10,777 bases of DNA from JBGTLW01 sp041743835 (GTDB lineage Bacteria > Planctomycetota > Phycisphaerae > Phycisphaerales > Phycisphaeraceae), in contig JBGTLW010000105.1 of NCBI GenBank assembly GCA_041743835.1, positions 1-10,777 on the forward strand, in the 5' to 3' direction. The stretch's first letter is position 1. Each line of letters starts with the position of its first letter. Both the position numbers and the translations under genes were made by a program. Shown here piece by piece: positions 5,397 to 10,777 of this stretch. The notes beneath the pieces are model-generated. The model saw only the letters and a list, made by a program, of their open reading frames with translations. It ran no database searches and was not told where the DNA came from.

Positions 5397-6998
5397 ATGA
5401 CCGATCTATCGCTGACACTGGCCCAACTGCTCAGCGGGCCGGGCCTGACCTTCATCCTCATCACCATCCCGGTCCTGCTGCTGGTCGTCGCGCTCATCTA
5501 CGGGGCGCAGCGATACAAGCGTTGCCCGCCCAACCGCATCCTCGTCAAGTACGGCAAGGCGGGCGGCGAAGCGTCGTCACGCACGTACCACGGCGGGGCC
5601 ACGTTCGTCGTCCCGGTGCTGCAAGACTACGCGTACCTGTCGCTGGAACCGATCACCATCGACATCGACCTCGCCAGCGCACTATCGAAGAAGAACATCC
5701 GCGTGGCGGTGCCCTCGACGTTCACCGTCGGCATCTCGACCGAGCCGTCGATCATGCAGAACGCGGCCCAGCGCCTGCTTGGCCTCCGCGACACCGAGAT
5801 CGCCACGCAGGCCCGCGACATCATCCTCGGGCAGATGCGCCTGGTCATCGCCACCCTCACCATCGAGGAGATCAACACCGACCGCGAGCGGTTCCTGGAC
5901 CTGGTGGATAAGAACGTCAACTTCGAGTTGAACAAGGTCGGGCTGTACATGATCAACGTGAACGTCCGCGACATCACGGACGAGAGCGGGTACATCGCGG
6001 CCCTGGGCCAGAAGGCGGCGAGCGAGGCGATCAACCAGGCGAAGGTCGAAGTCGCGCAGGCGGAGCGTTCGGGTCAGATCGGGCAGGCGACGGCCCGGCG
6101 TGAGATGGAAGTGCGTGTGTCGGAGCAGGCGGCCCAGGGCACGATGGGTCAGAAGCAGGCGGAGCGTGACCAGCGTATCAAGGTGGCGGAGCTTGAGGCC
6201 GCGGGCGTCGCGGGTGAGGCCGAGGCCCAGCGTGCGCAGGAGATCGCGATCGCGGAGCAGAACGCCTTGGCGATCCAGGGCAAGAAGGAGGCGGAGGCCC
6301 GGCAGCGTATCCGCGTGGCGGACCTTGAAGCCGGGGCGGTGGACGGCGAGAACCTGTCCAAGGCCAAGGTTGCGTCTTCGGACGCGACGCTGGCCGAGGC
6401 CCGCGCCGATGCGCGTCGCCGGGGCGACGTGGCGTTGGCGAACTCTTCGCGTGACATTTTGATGGCCGAGAAGGAAGAAGAGCTGGCGCGGATGGAGAAG
6501 GATGTCATCGCCAAGGAGATGATCGAGCAGAAGCAGGTGCAGATCAACGCCGACGCCGAGGCCGAGCGCATCCGCCGGATCGCCAAGGGCGAAGCCGACG
6601 CGATCCTCGCGCGTTACCTCGCGGAGGCCGAGGGCCAGCAGAAGGTGCTCGAAGCCAAGGCCCTGGGTTACGCGCAACTGATGAAGGCCTGCGGCGACCG
6701 GGGCGACCTCGCGCCCAGCCTGCTCATCATCGAGAAGCTGCCCGAGCTTATCGCCGAGCAGGTCAAGGCCATCCAGAACCTTAAGATCGACAAGATCACC
6801 GTGTGGGATTCTGGCGCAAACGGCACGGGCGACGGCTCGACGGGGTCCACCGGCAACTTCCTCCGCGGGCTCATCGGCTCGCTGCCCCCGATGCACGAAC
6901 TGGCGCAGCAGGCCGGCATCGACCTGCCCAGCGTCCTGGGCAAAGTCCAGGAAAACTCCGGCGGCATGCGTAAACCCGAAACCGACCCGAAACCCTGA
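5397..6998 (+). CDS. Flotillin (SPFH-domain membrane scaffold protein)
   Basis: The 533-residue size matches FloT and YqiK. An N-terminal membrane anchor spans about 17-36. The SPFH domain runs from about 38 to 205, including CPPNRILVKYG, a segment on beta strands (YAYLSLEPITIDID) and ERFLDLVDKNVNFELNKVGLYMINVNVRDI. A long Ala/Glu-rich coiled coil follows (about 206-425), with a near-repeat of 44 residues: QRIKVAELEA at 259 and QRIRVADLEA at 303. The C-terminal flotillin region holds LAPSLLIIEKLPELIAEQVKAI, then IDKITVWDSG and a Gly/Ser-rich linker, then a short tail. The protein should oligomerise at the cytoplasmic face of the inner membrane and organise microdomains. The Shine-Dalgarno AGGGGG lies eight bases before the ATG. 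It pairs with the NfeD-like gene upstream. Confidence 0.95.
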   Translation: MTDLSLTLAQLLSGPGLTFILITIPVLLLVVALIYGAQRYKRCPPNRILVKYGKAGGEASSRTYHGGATFVVPVLQDYAYLSLEPITIDIDLASALSKKNIRVAVPSTFTVGISTEPSIMQNAAQRLLGLRDTEIATQARDIILGQMRLVIATLTIEEINTDRERFLDLVDKNVNFELNKVGLYMINVNVRDITDESGYIAALGQKAASEAINQAKVEVAQAERSGQIGQATARREMEVRVSEQAAQGTMGQKQAERDQRIKVAELEAAGVAGEAEAQRAQEIAIAEQNALAIQGKKEAEARQRIRVADLEAGAVDGENLSKAKVASSDATLAEARADARRRGDVALANSSRDILMAEKEEELARMEKDVIAKEMIEQKQVQINADAEAERIRRIAKGEADAILARYLAEAEGQQKVLEAKALGYAQLMKACGDRGDLAPSLLIIEKLPELIAEQVKAIQNLKIDKITVWDSGANGTGDGSTGSTGNFLRGLIGSLPPMHELAQQAGIDLPSVLGKVQENSGGMRKPETDPKP

Positions 6999-7017
6999 AA
7001 CCCAGCCACAACCGCTT

Positions 7018-7101
7018 AACAGAGCCGCGACCGTAAGGGAGCGGTAGGTCTCACTGGCGCGTTGTGACGACCCACCGCTCCCTCACGGTCGCGGCTCTGT
7101 T
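7018..7101. repeat. R2 inverted pair forming a long hairpin
   Basis: Arms 7018-7045 and 7074-7101 are complementary at 27 of 28 bases, with GGTC (7047-7050) and GACC (7069-7072) extending the stem inward. The left arm contains AGAGCCGCGACCG and AGGGAGCGG, the R2 signature. The hairpin begins 19 bases after the flotillin stop and ends 26 bases before the next start codon, so it may separate the two transcripts. Confidence 0.9.
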
Positions 7102-7113
7102 TGGATCAGGGTG

Positions 7114-7119
7114 TAAACT
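7114..7119 (+). promoter_or_regulatory. Candidate -10 box TAAACT of the HemQ-like gene
   Basis: TAAACT ends seven bases before the ATG at 7127, and no Shine-Dalgarno is present. This predicts a leaderless or nearly leaderless transcript beginning just beyond the R2 hairpin. The -35 region would fall in the repeat's right arm and shows no good match. Confidence 0.45.
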
Positions 7120-7126
7120 GCATCGC

Positions 7127-7840
7127 ATGAACCGACCGCAACGCCCACAGGCCGAGCCGCTGGACCTCCGCGAGGCGGGCGCTAACGACGCACGCTCCGA
7201 CCGCCGGCTGTACATGCAACTGCTGGTGTGGACCGGCTGCCGATCCACCGCCCCGCTCATCGACGACCTCTCAGCCGCCACGCTCGACGCGGTGCTCTAT
7301 GAAGATGTCAATGACCCGCTGGGCGTCGCGCTACTCACCGTGACGCAGGACCCCGCCAGCTTCACCGCCAGTCTGCGTGGCATCCTGCAGCGCGGCCCAT
7401 TCGCCACGCTCACGCCCCGCCCCGAGTTGACGATGCTCGGCCGAACCTACACGCTGGGCTACGAGCCGGACCTCGACGAGACGCTGATCGAGCGCCCGCG
7501 CCGGCACGTGTTCGAGCGGAACTGGCCGTGGTCCATCTGGTACCCCCTGCGACGCGCGGGCGCGTTCCAGCAACTCGACCCCGCCAGGCAACGCGAGATC
7601 CTGATGGAGCACGGGACCATCGGCTACAGCTTCGGCGCGGCCGACCTCGCCCACGATGTCCGCCTCGCCTGTCACGGGCTGGACCCGCACGACAACGACT
7701 TTGTCATCGGCCTCACGGGCAAGGAACTCACCCCGCTCTCCAAGATCGTCGAGGCCATGCGCAAAACAACCCAGACCGCGCAGTACCTCGAAAAGCTCGG
7801 CCCATTCTTCGTGGGACACAAAGCCTGGCAGTCGGCGTGA
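7127..7840 (+). CDS. Chlorite dismutase/HemQ-family protein, probable coproheme decarboxylase
   Basis: The 237-residue cytoplasmic protein matches the family in its C-terminal half. WYPLRRAG carries Tyr139, the likely counterpart of the catalytic tyrosine of HemQ. LMEHGTIGYSFG carries His162, the expected proximal heme ligand. GLDPHDNDFVIGLTG, MRKTTQTAQYLEKLGPFFVG and a final WQS complete the pattern. HemQ turns coproheme into heme b using peroxide; true chlorite dismutases detoxify chlorite. The spacing from His162 to GLD is two residues longer than in the chlorite dismutase I remember, so the distal residue (Arg or Gln) cannot be placed and the reaction stays uncertain. HemQ is the likelier role in a chromosomal setting without perchlorate genes. 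An in-frame ATG at 7064 lies inside the R2 repeat and would add repeat-encoded residues, so 7127 is preferred. The DCC gene follows after 42 bases. Confidence 0.7.
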   Translation: MNRPQRPQAEPLDLREAGANDARSDRRLYMQLLVWTGCRSTAPLIDDLSAATLDAVLYEDVNDPLGVALLTVTQDPASFTASLRGILQRGPFATLTPRPELTMLGRTYTLGYEPDLDETLIERPRRHVFERNWPWSIWYPLRRAGAFQQLDPARQREILMEHGTIGYSFGAADLAHDVRLACHGLDPHDNDFVIGLTGKELTPLSKIVEAMRKTTQTAQYLEKLGPFFVGHKAWQSA

Positions 7841-7882
7841 ATACCCGCCCCCGCCACCACACGCACACATCGTGGCAACCCC

Positions 7883-8287
7883 ATGGCAAGCGATCACCCG
7901 GTCATCCTCTTTGATGGCGTCTGCAACTTCTGCAACGCGTCCATCAACTACATCATCGACCACGACCCGGCCTGCCGCTTCCGCTTCGCCCCGCTCCAGT
8001 CCGCAGCCGGGGCCGAGCTCGCGCGGGAGCACCACATCGACACGGGCAAGCTCGAATCGATCGTCCTGATTGAAGATGGCCGGGCGTATCAGCGGTCCAC
8101 CGCGGCGCTACGCATCGCCCGCCAACTGGCCGGCCCCGTCAGAGTGCTGGGGGTGTTTCGCGTGGTCCCGGCCGTGCTGCGCGACCCGGTGTACAACTTC
8201 ATCGCCCGTCACCGGTATCGCCTCTGTGGCAAGGCCGACGCCTGCCGCTTGCCGACCCCGCAGGACCGCGCCCGCTTCCTGCATTAA
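7883..8287 (+). CDS. DCC-family thiol-disulfide oxidoreductase-like protein
   Basis: The 134-residue protein belongs to the DCC family (DUF393, YuxK-like). It is named after the motif seen here as D11-G-V-C14-N-F-C17, at the end of the first beta strand (VILFDGVCNFCNASINYII). The fold is thioredoxin-like, with C-x-x-C as a plausible redox or metal site. FAPLQSAAG, SIVLIEDGRAYQRSTAALRIARQL and YNFIARHRYRLCGKADACRLP are all typical of the family. Function is not well established in this family. The ATG at 7883 is 42 bases after the HemQ-like gene and probably shares its mRNA. No Shine-Dalgarno is evident, and the stop codon overlaps a possible -10 box of the next gene. Confidence 0.9.
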   Translation: MASDHPVILFDGVCNFCNASINYIIDHDPACRFRFAPLQSAAGAELAREHHIDTGKLESIVLIEDGRAYQRSTAALRIARQLAGPVRVLGVFRVVPAVLRDPVYNFIARHRYRLCGKADACRLPTPQDRARFLH

Positions 8288-8290
8288 ACT
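8285..8290 (+). promoter_or_regulatory. Candidate -10 box TAAACT before the pyrophosphorylase gene
   Basis: TAAACT overlaps the TAA stop of the DCC gene and ends 50 bases before the ATG at 8341. The resulting leader of about 44 bases would hold the Shine-Dalgarno GAGGAAG (8326-8332). No clear -35 box was seen. Confidence 0.35.
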
Positions 8291-8340
8291 GACGCCCAGG
8301 TTTGCAACCCTTTCGCTCGCACCCCGAGGAAGCCCGCACC

Positions 8341-9795
8341 ATGCCCACCCCCACCCTTGCCGAACGCTACGCCCGTGCCAGGCAGCAGCTCGATGCTGTG
8401 GACCAATCGCACGCCCTGAACTTTTACGCGGAGCTGGACGACGCGGCCCGTGCGCAGCTCCTTGCCGAGATCGAGGGTGTGGATTGGCCGGAGGTGAAGA
8501 GGCTGATCCGGACGCACGTCAAACAGAAACCGATGTGGACGATGCCGGGCAACGTCCAGCCCGCGCCGTGGTATCCGTATGCCCCGCCGCGCGACAGCAG
8601 CTTGCACGAGAAGTACGACAAGGCCCGGGCGCTGGGCGAGCAACTGATCCGCTCGGGCAAGGTCGCGGCGTTCACCGTCGCCGGCGGGCAGGGCTCGCGC
8701 CTCGGGTACGAAGGGCCGAAGGGTTGCTACCCCGCGACGCCGATCCGCGAGTTGCCGCTGTTCGCGTGCTTTGCCGAGTACCTGCACAACATCCAGAAGC
8801 GGTTTAAGTGCATCGTGCCGTGGTACGTGATGACCAGCCCGATCAACGACCAGCCGACGCGCGACTTCTTCGCCGAGCAGAAGCACTTCGGGCTGGACCC
8901 CGCGCACATCATGATTTTCCCGCAGGCGATGTTCCCCGCGATCGACATGCACACCGGCAAGGTGCTGCTGGCCGCGAAACACTCGCTCGCGCTGTCGCCC
9001 AACGGCCACGGCGGATCGCTCAAGGCCCTCTACGCCAGCGGAGCCATCGCAGACATGCAGAAGCGCGGCGTCGAACACATCAGCTACACCCAGGTCGATA
9101 ACCCCATCGTCCGCATGATCGACCCACTGTTCCTCGGCCTTCACGCGATGGACGATGCACAAATGTCCTCCAAGATGCTGCCCAAGTGCGAACCGATGGA
9201 AAAGCTGGGCAACTTCTGCACCGTGGATGGCAAGATGACCGTCATCGAGTATTCCAACCTGCCCGAGGAGCTGGCCCACCAGCGCACGCCGGATGGCGAG
9301 CTGCGCTTCCGGGCCGGATCGATCGCGATCCACGCGATCCGTGTGGATTTTGTCGCGTCGCTCAACACAAGCGCGGACGGCTTTGCGCTGCCGTGGAACC
9401 GTGCAGAGAAGAAGGTGGCCTGCATCGACCCTGTGACCGCCAAACCCATCGACCCCGCCACGCCCAACGCGGTGAAGCTCGAGACGTTCGTGTTCGACGC
9501 GCTGCCGATGACGCGGAGCTCGGTGTTGTACGAGACGGATCGGCAGGACGAGTTCGCCCCGATCAAGAACGCATCTGCGCCCGGCGTGGCGGATTCCCCG
9601 CAGACCAGCAAAGCCATCCAGACCGCCCGAGCCGCGGCCTGGTTGGAAGCCAAGGGCTGCAAGGTCGCGCGCGGGGCCGAGGGCGAGCCGTTGGCCGTGA
9701 TCGAGATCAAGCAAACCACCGCGATCTACCCGCAGGATTTGCAGGACATCAAGACCCCCGCACAGATTAACGCGGGCGAATCCGTGTTGTTGTAA
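8341..9795 (+). CDS. UAP1/AGX-like UDP-sugar pyrophosphorylase (UDPGP family)
   Basis: The 484-residue enzyme belongs to the UDPGP family and resembles eukaryotic UDP-N-acetylglucosamine pyrophosphorylases. It joins UTP to a sugar 1-phosphate in the cytoplasm. The nucleotide loop is AGGQGSRLG (114-122) with PKG (126-128). WYVMTSPINDQPTRDFF and HFGL follow, then PNGHGGSLKAL (from 220), VDNP (252-255), VDGKMTVIEYSNLPEE and FRAGSIAIH. These line up in order with the eukaryotic AGX enzymes. The KTNPxE segment of AGX appears here as KCEPMEKLG, so the sugar (GlcNAc, GalNAc or glucose 1-phosphate) is not settled. GAGGAAG lies eight bases before the ATG at 8341; an in-frame ATG at 8302 would add 13 residues and is less likely. 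Confidence 0.9.
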   Translation: MPTPTLAERYARARQQLDAVDQSHALNFYAELDDAARAQLLAEIEGVDWPEVKRLIRTHVKQKPMWTMPGNVQPAPWYPYAPPRDSSLHEKYDKARALGEQLIRSGKVAAFTVAGGQGSRLGYEGPKGCYPATPIRELPLFACFAEYLHNIQKRFKCIVPWYVMTSPINDQPTRDFFAEQKHFGLDPAHIMIFPQAMFPAIDMHTGKVLLAAKHSLALSPNGHGGSLKALYASGAIADMQKRGVEHISYTQVDNPIVRMIDPLFLGLHAMDDAQMSSKMLPKCEPMEKLGNFCTVDGKMTVIEYSNLPEELAHQRTPDGELRFRAGSIAIHAIRVDFVASLNTSADGFALPWNRAEKKVACIDPVTAKPIDPATPNAVKLETFVFDALPMTRSSVLYETDRQDEFAPIKNASAPGVADSPQTSKAIQTARAAAWLEAKGCKVARGAEGEPLAVIEIKQTTAIYPQDLQDIKTPAQINAGESVLL

Positions 9796-9813
9796 CGCGT
9801 TGTTAAAAAAACA

Positions 9814-9883
9814 CGCGGGCTTACGCCCGGCGCTAAACGTGGGAATGCGTTGTATGGTTTAGCGCGGGGCGTACGCCCCCGCG
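9814..9883. repeat. R3 palindromic repeat, copy 1
   Basis: The left arm (9814-9838) ends GGCGCTAAAC; the right arm (9857-9883) begins GTTTAGCGC. The inner nine bases pair perfectly and the outer GC-rich parts pair with gaps. Each arm also contains its own small palindrome around TTACGCCC or GTACGCCC. A GTTCCGGGC tag follows the right arm, as in copy 2. Confidence 0.8.
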
Positions 9884-9896
9884 TTCCGGGCGCCGC

Positions 9897-9948
9897 GCAA
9901 CCACCCGCGCTCCGTGTTTCGTGCCACGCCGCAACCACCCGCATTCCG
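9897..9948. repeat. 18-base direct repeat between the two R3 copies
   Basis: GCAACCACCCGCGCTCCG (9897-9914) and GCAACCACCCGCATTCCG (9931-9948) match at 16 of 18 bases with a 34-base period. They may be remnants of another copy of the R3 flank. Confidence 0.6.
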
Positions 9949-9968
9949 ATACCGCACCGTTGCAAACG

Positions 9969-10049
9969 CGCGGGCGTACGCCCGGCGCTAAACTTGGGAC
10001 ACGCGTCGCATTGGTTGTCACCGTTTAGCGCGGGGCGTCCGCCCCCGCG
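9969..10049. repeat. R3 palindromic repeat, copy 2
   Basis: The left arm (9969-9993) again ends GGCGCTAAAC; the right arm (10023-10049) starts GTTTAGCGCGGGGCG and is followed by TTCCGGGC. The left and right arms of copy 1 and copy 2 differ at only a few bases, while the loops (18 and 29 bases) are unrelated in sequence. Confidence 0.8.
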
Positions 10050-10070
10050 TTCCGGGCAACCCCGCATCAT

Positions 10071-10541
10071 TCACCCCACGGATTCAAACCGGCAACGCCC
10101 CGAGCCCCGGCAGCTTGCGCATTCTTCCGCGACCCCGGCGGTGTGTGACAGGCAGTGGCTGATGGTCTGCGAGATCACCTCGCGCATGGCGGGGTGGAGC
10201 CCGATCGGCGCGGTGATCAGGTACGCCACGCCGGGGTGCCTGCCCGCCGCCGCCCGCGTGAGGTCCGGGATGTCCTGGTGCCAGTGCTTGCCCGGCAGCA
10301 GGAAATACGGGCACACCACCACCCGCTGCGCCCCCCGGCTGACGCAGCGCTCGAACGCGGTGGCGATCGATGGCTCAGCCAGCTCCATGTGCGCCGGCTC
10401 CACGATCGCGAAGCCCGAGCCGGGCGCGAACCGGGCGACAAAATCCTCCAACATCGCGTTGGACTCGGCCCGGCGGCTGCCGTGGTCCACGATCACGATC
10501 CCGGTCGTCTGCGGGTCCAAAAAAGTCGGGGCTGCTTCCAT
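10071..10541 (-). CDS. Short CbiX/SirB-type sirohydrochlorin chelatase
   Basis: The 156-residue product fits the small class II chelatase type, which inserts cobalt or ferrous iron into sirohydrochlorin for cobalamin or siroheme. IVDHGSRRAESN carries the first metal-site histidine (His20). VEPAHMELAEPSI and then CPYFLLPGKHWHQDIP carry the second, His86 or nearby His88. Short CbiX proteins of 120-150 residues work as homodimers. The C-terminus adds an unusual cysteine tail: Cys130 and C-x-x-C-x5-C at 141, 144 and 150. The start at 10541 gives a normal N-terminus (MEAAPTFLD) and is preceded by a TATCAT box; an in-frame ATG at 10625 would overlap the divergent gene's start. Metal specificity cannot be read from the sequence, and no other cobalamin or siroheme gene is in the window. 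Confidence 0.85.
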   Translation of the reverse strand: MEAAPTFLDPQTTGIVIVDHGSRRAESNAMLEDFVARFAPGSGFAIVEPAHMELAEPSIATAFERCVSRGAQRVVVCPYFLLPGKHWHQDIPDLTRAAAGRHPGVAYLITAPIGLHPAMREVISQTISHCLSHTAGVAEECASCRGSGRCRFESVG

Positions 10542-10547
10542 GCCCGC

Positions 10548-10553
10548 ATGATA
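10548..10553 (-). promoter_or_regulatory. Candidate -10 box TATCAT of the chelatase gene
   Basis: On the minus strand TATCAT ends six bases before the ATG at 10541, and no Shine-Dalgarno is present, so the transcript may be leaderless. It lies back to back with the promoter of the aldo/keto reductase within 65 bases. Confidence 0.4.
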
Positions 10554-10594
10554 GGCGGGGTCCGACGCACGGGCTGGCTTGTGACCAAACGCCC

Positions 10595-10600
10595 TACAAT
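10595..10600 (+). promoter_or_regulatory. Candidate -10 box TACAAT of the aldo/keto reductase gene
   Basis: TACAAT ends six bases before the ATG at 10607, with no Shine-Dalgarno, again predicting a leaderless mRNA. It is the best -10 match in the window. Confidence 0.5.
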
Positions 10601-10606
10601 GCACGC

Positions 10607-10777
10607 ATGGAAAAGCTCTTTTCACCGCGACGCGAACTGGGCCGCACCGGCTTCGTCGCCACGGCCCTGGGCATCGGCGACCTCGCGGACCGGGCCGTGC
10701 CGCTCGACGATTGCATCGCCACCGCCCGCCGGGCGCTCGACGCGGGCCTCAACCTCATCGACACCGCGCCGGGTTAC
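10607..10777 (+). CDS. Aldo/keto reductase, N-terminal part (cut by window edge)
   Basis: Only the first 57 residues are inside the window. RRELGRTGFVATALGIGDLAD fits the first strands of the barrel. TARRALDAGLNLIDTAPGY ends with the D-T-A-x-x-Y motif that supplies the catalytic Asp (about 53) and Tyr (57) in aldo/keto reductases. These enzymes reduce carbonyl compounds with NADPH. The substrate cannot be predicted. The gene is divergent from the chelatase. Confidence 0.85.
   Translation, partial: MEKLFSPRRELGRTGFVATALGIGDLADRAVPLDDCIATARRALDAGLNLIDTAPGY

Larger units (their letters stand above)
9796..10070. other. Convergent gap filled by repeat family R3
   Basis: The 275 bases between the stop codons of two convergent genes contain two R3 elements, a degenerate 18-base direct repeat and a short A6 run (9805-9810). 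No gene was found. The position suggests a bidirectional transcription end. Confidence 0.75.

Noticed and set aside
5682..6896. A 404-codon open frame on the minus strand
   Set aside because: It mirrors the flotillin coiled-coil coding region; the Leu/Arg/Asp-rich translation is the reverse image of Ala/Glu codons.
8284..9714. A 476-codon open frame on the minus strand
   Set aside because: It is fully antisense to the UDP-sugar pyrophosphorylase, whose motifs are clear, and its own translation shows no recognisable fold.
9814..10049. Insertion sequence ends
   Set aside because: The two R3 elements enclose no transposase frame, there is no target duplication, and each element is itself palindromic.

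Overview
The window looks like chromosomal DNA of a high-GC planctomycete, most likely of the class Phycisphaerae. This is inferred from the gene mix: a futalosine-pathway menaquinone gene, a eukaryote-like UDP-sugar pyrophosphorylase and a YqiJ/flotillin pair. It is also inferred from gaps between genes that are packed with palindromic GC-rich dispersed repeats. No rRNA, tRNA, transposase, phage gene or CRISPR array was seen. Most genes are housekeeping or membrane-related.

Layout, left to right. A predicted lipoprotein of unknown function (147-842) is followed by a 336-base gap filled almost entirely by nested palindromes, including a perfect 25-bp inverted repeat. Then comes a probable operon of mqnD (1179-2105) and two multi-pass membrane proteins (2134-2691 and 2701-3483), spaced 28 and 9 bases apart. 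A second repeat nest (3495-3627) and an unusual palindrome-rich leader precede a stand-alone two-CBS-domain protein (3828-4268). A YqiJ/NfeD-type membrane protein (4558-5226) and a large flotillin (5397-6998) form a membrane-microdomain pair. A third repeat hairpin (7018-7101) separates them from a chlorite dismutase/HemQ-family protein (7127-7840), a DCC-family thiol protein (7883-8287) and a UAP1/AGX-like UDP-sugar pyrophosphorylase (8341-9795). A two-copy repeat of another family fills the convergent gap. After it come a short CbiX/SirB-type chelatase on the minus strand (10071-10541) and, divergently, the first 57 codons of an aldo/keto reductase (10607 to the window edge).

How the genes work together. 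MqnD makes a menaquinone precursor. The HemQ-like protein and the CbiX-like chelatase act in tetrapyrrole metabolism but do not share an operon. The YqiJ/NfeD and flotillin proteins probably act together in the membrane.

Two cross-cutting observations stand out. First, genes without a Shine-Dalgarno sequence have a TAnnnT hexamer ending only 6-9 bases before the start codon, which suggests leaderless transcripts. Three genes with a good Shine-Dalgarno have a similar hexamer 29-52 bases upstream. Second, three families of palindromic repeat recur in the gaps, often nested inside one another in mirror-image order. No clearly new defence or mobile system was found. The repeats, an unassigned membrane family with a conserved-looking polar motif, and a cysteine-tailed chelatase are the best leads.
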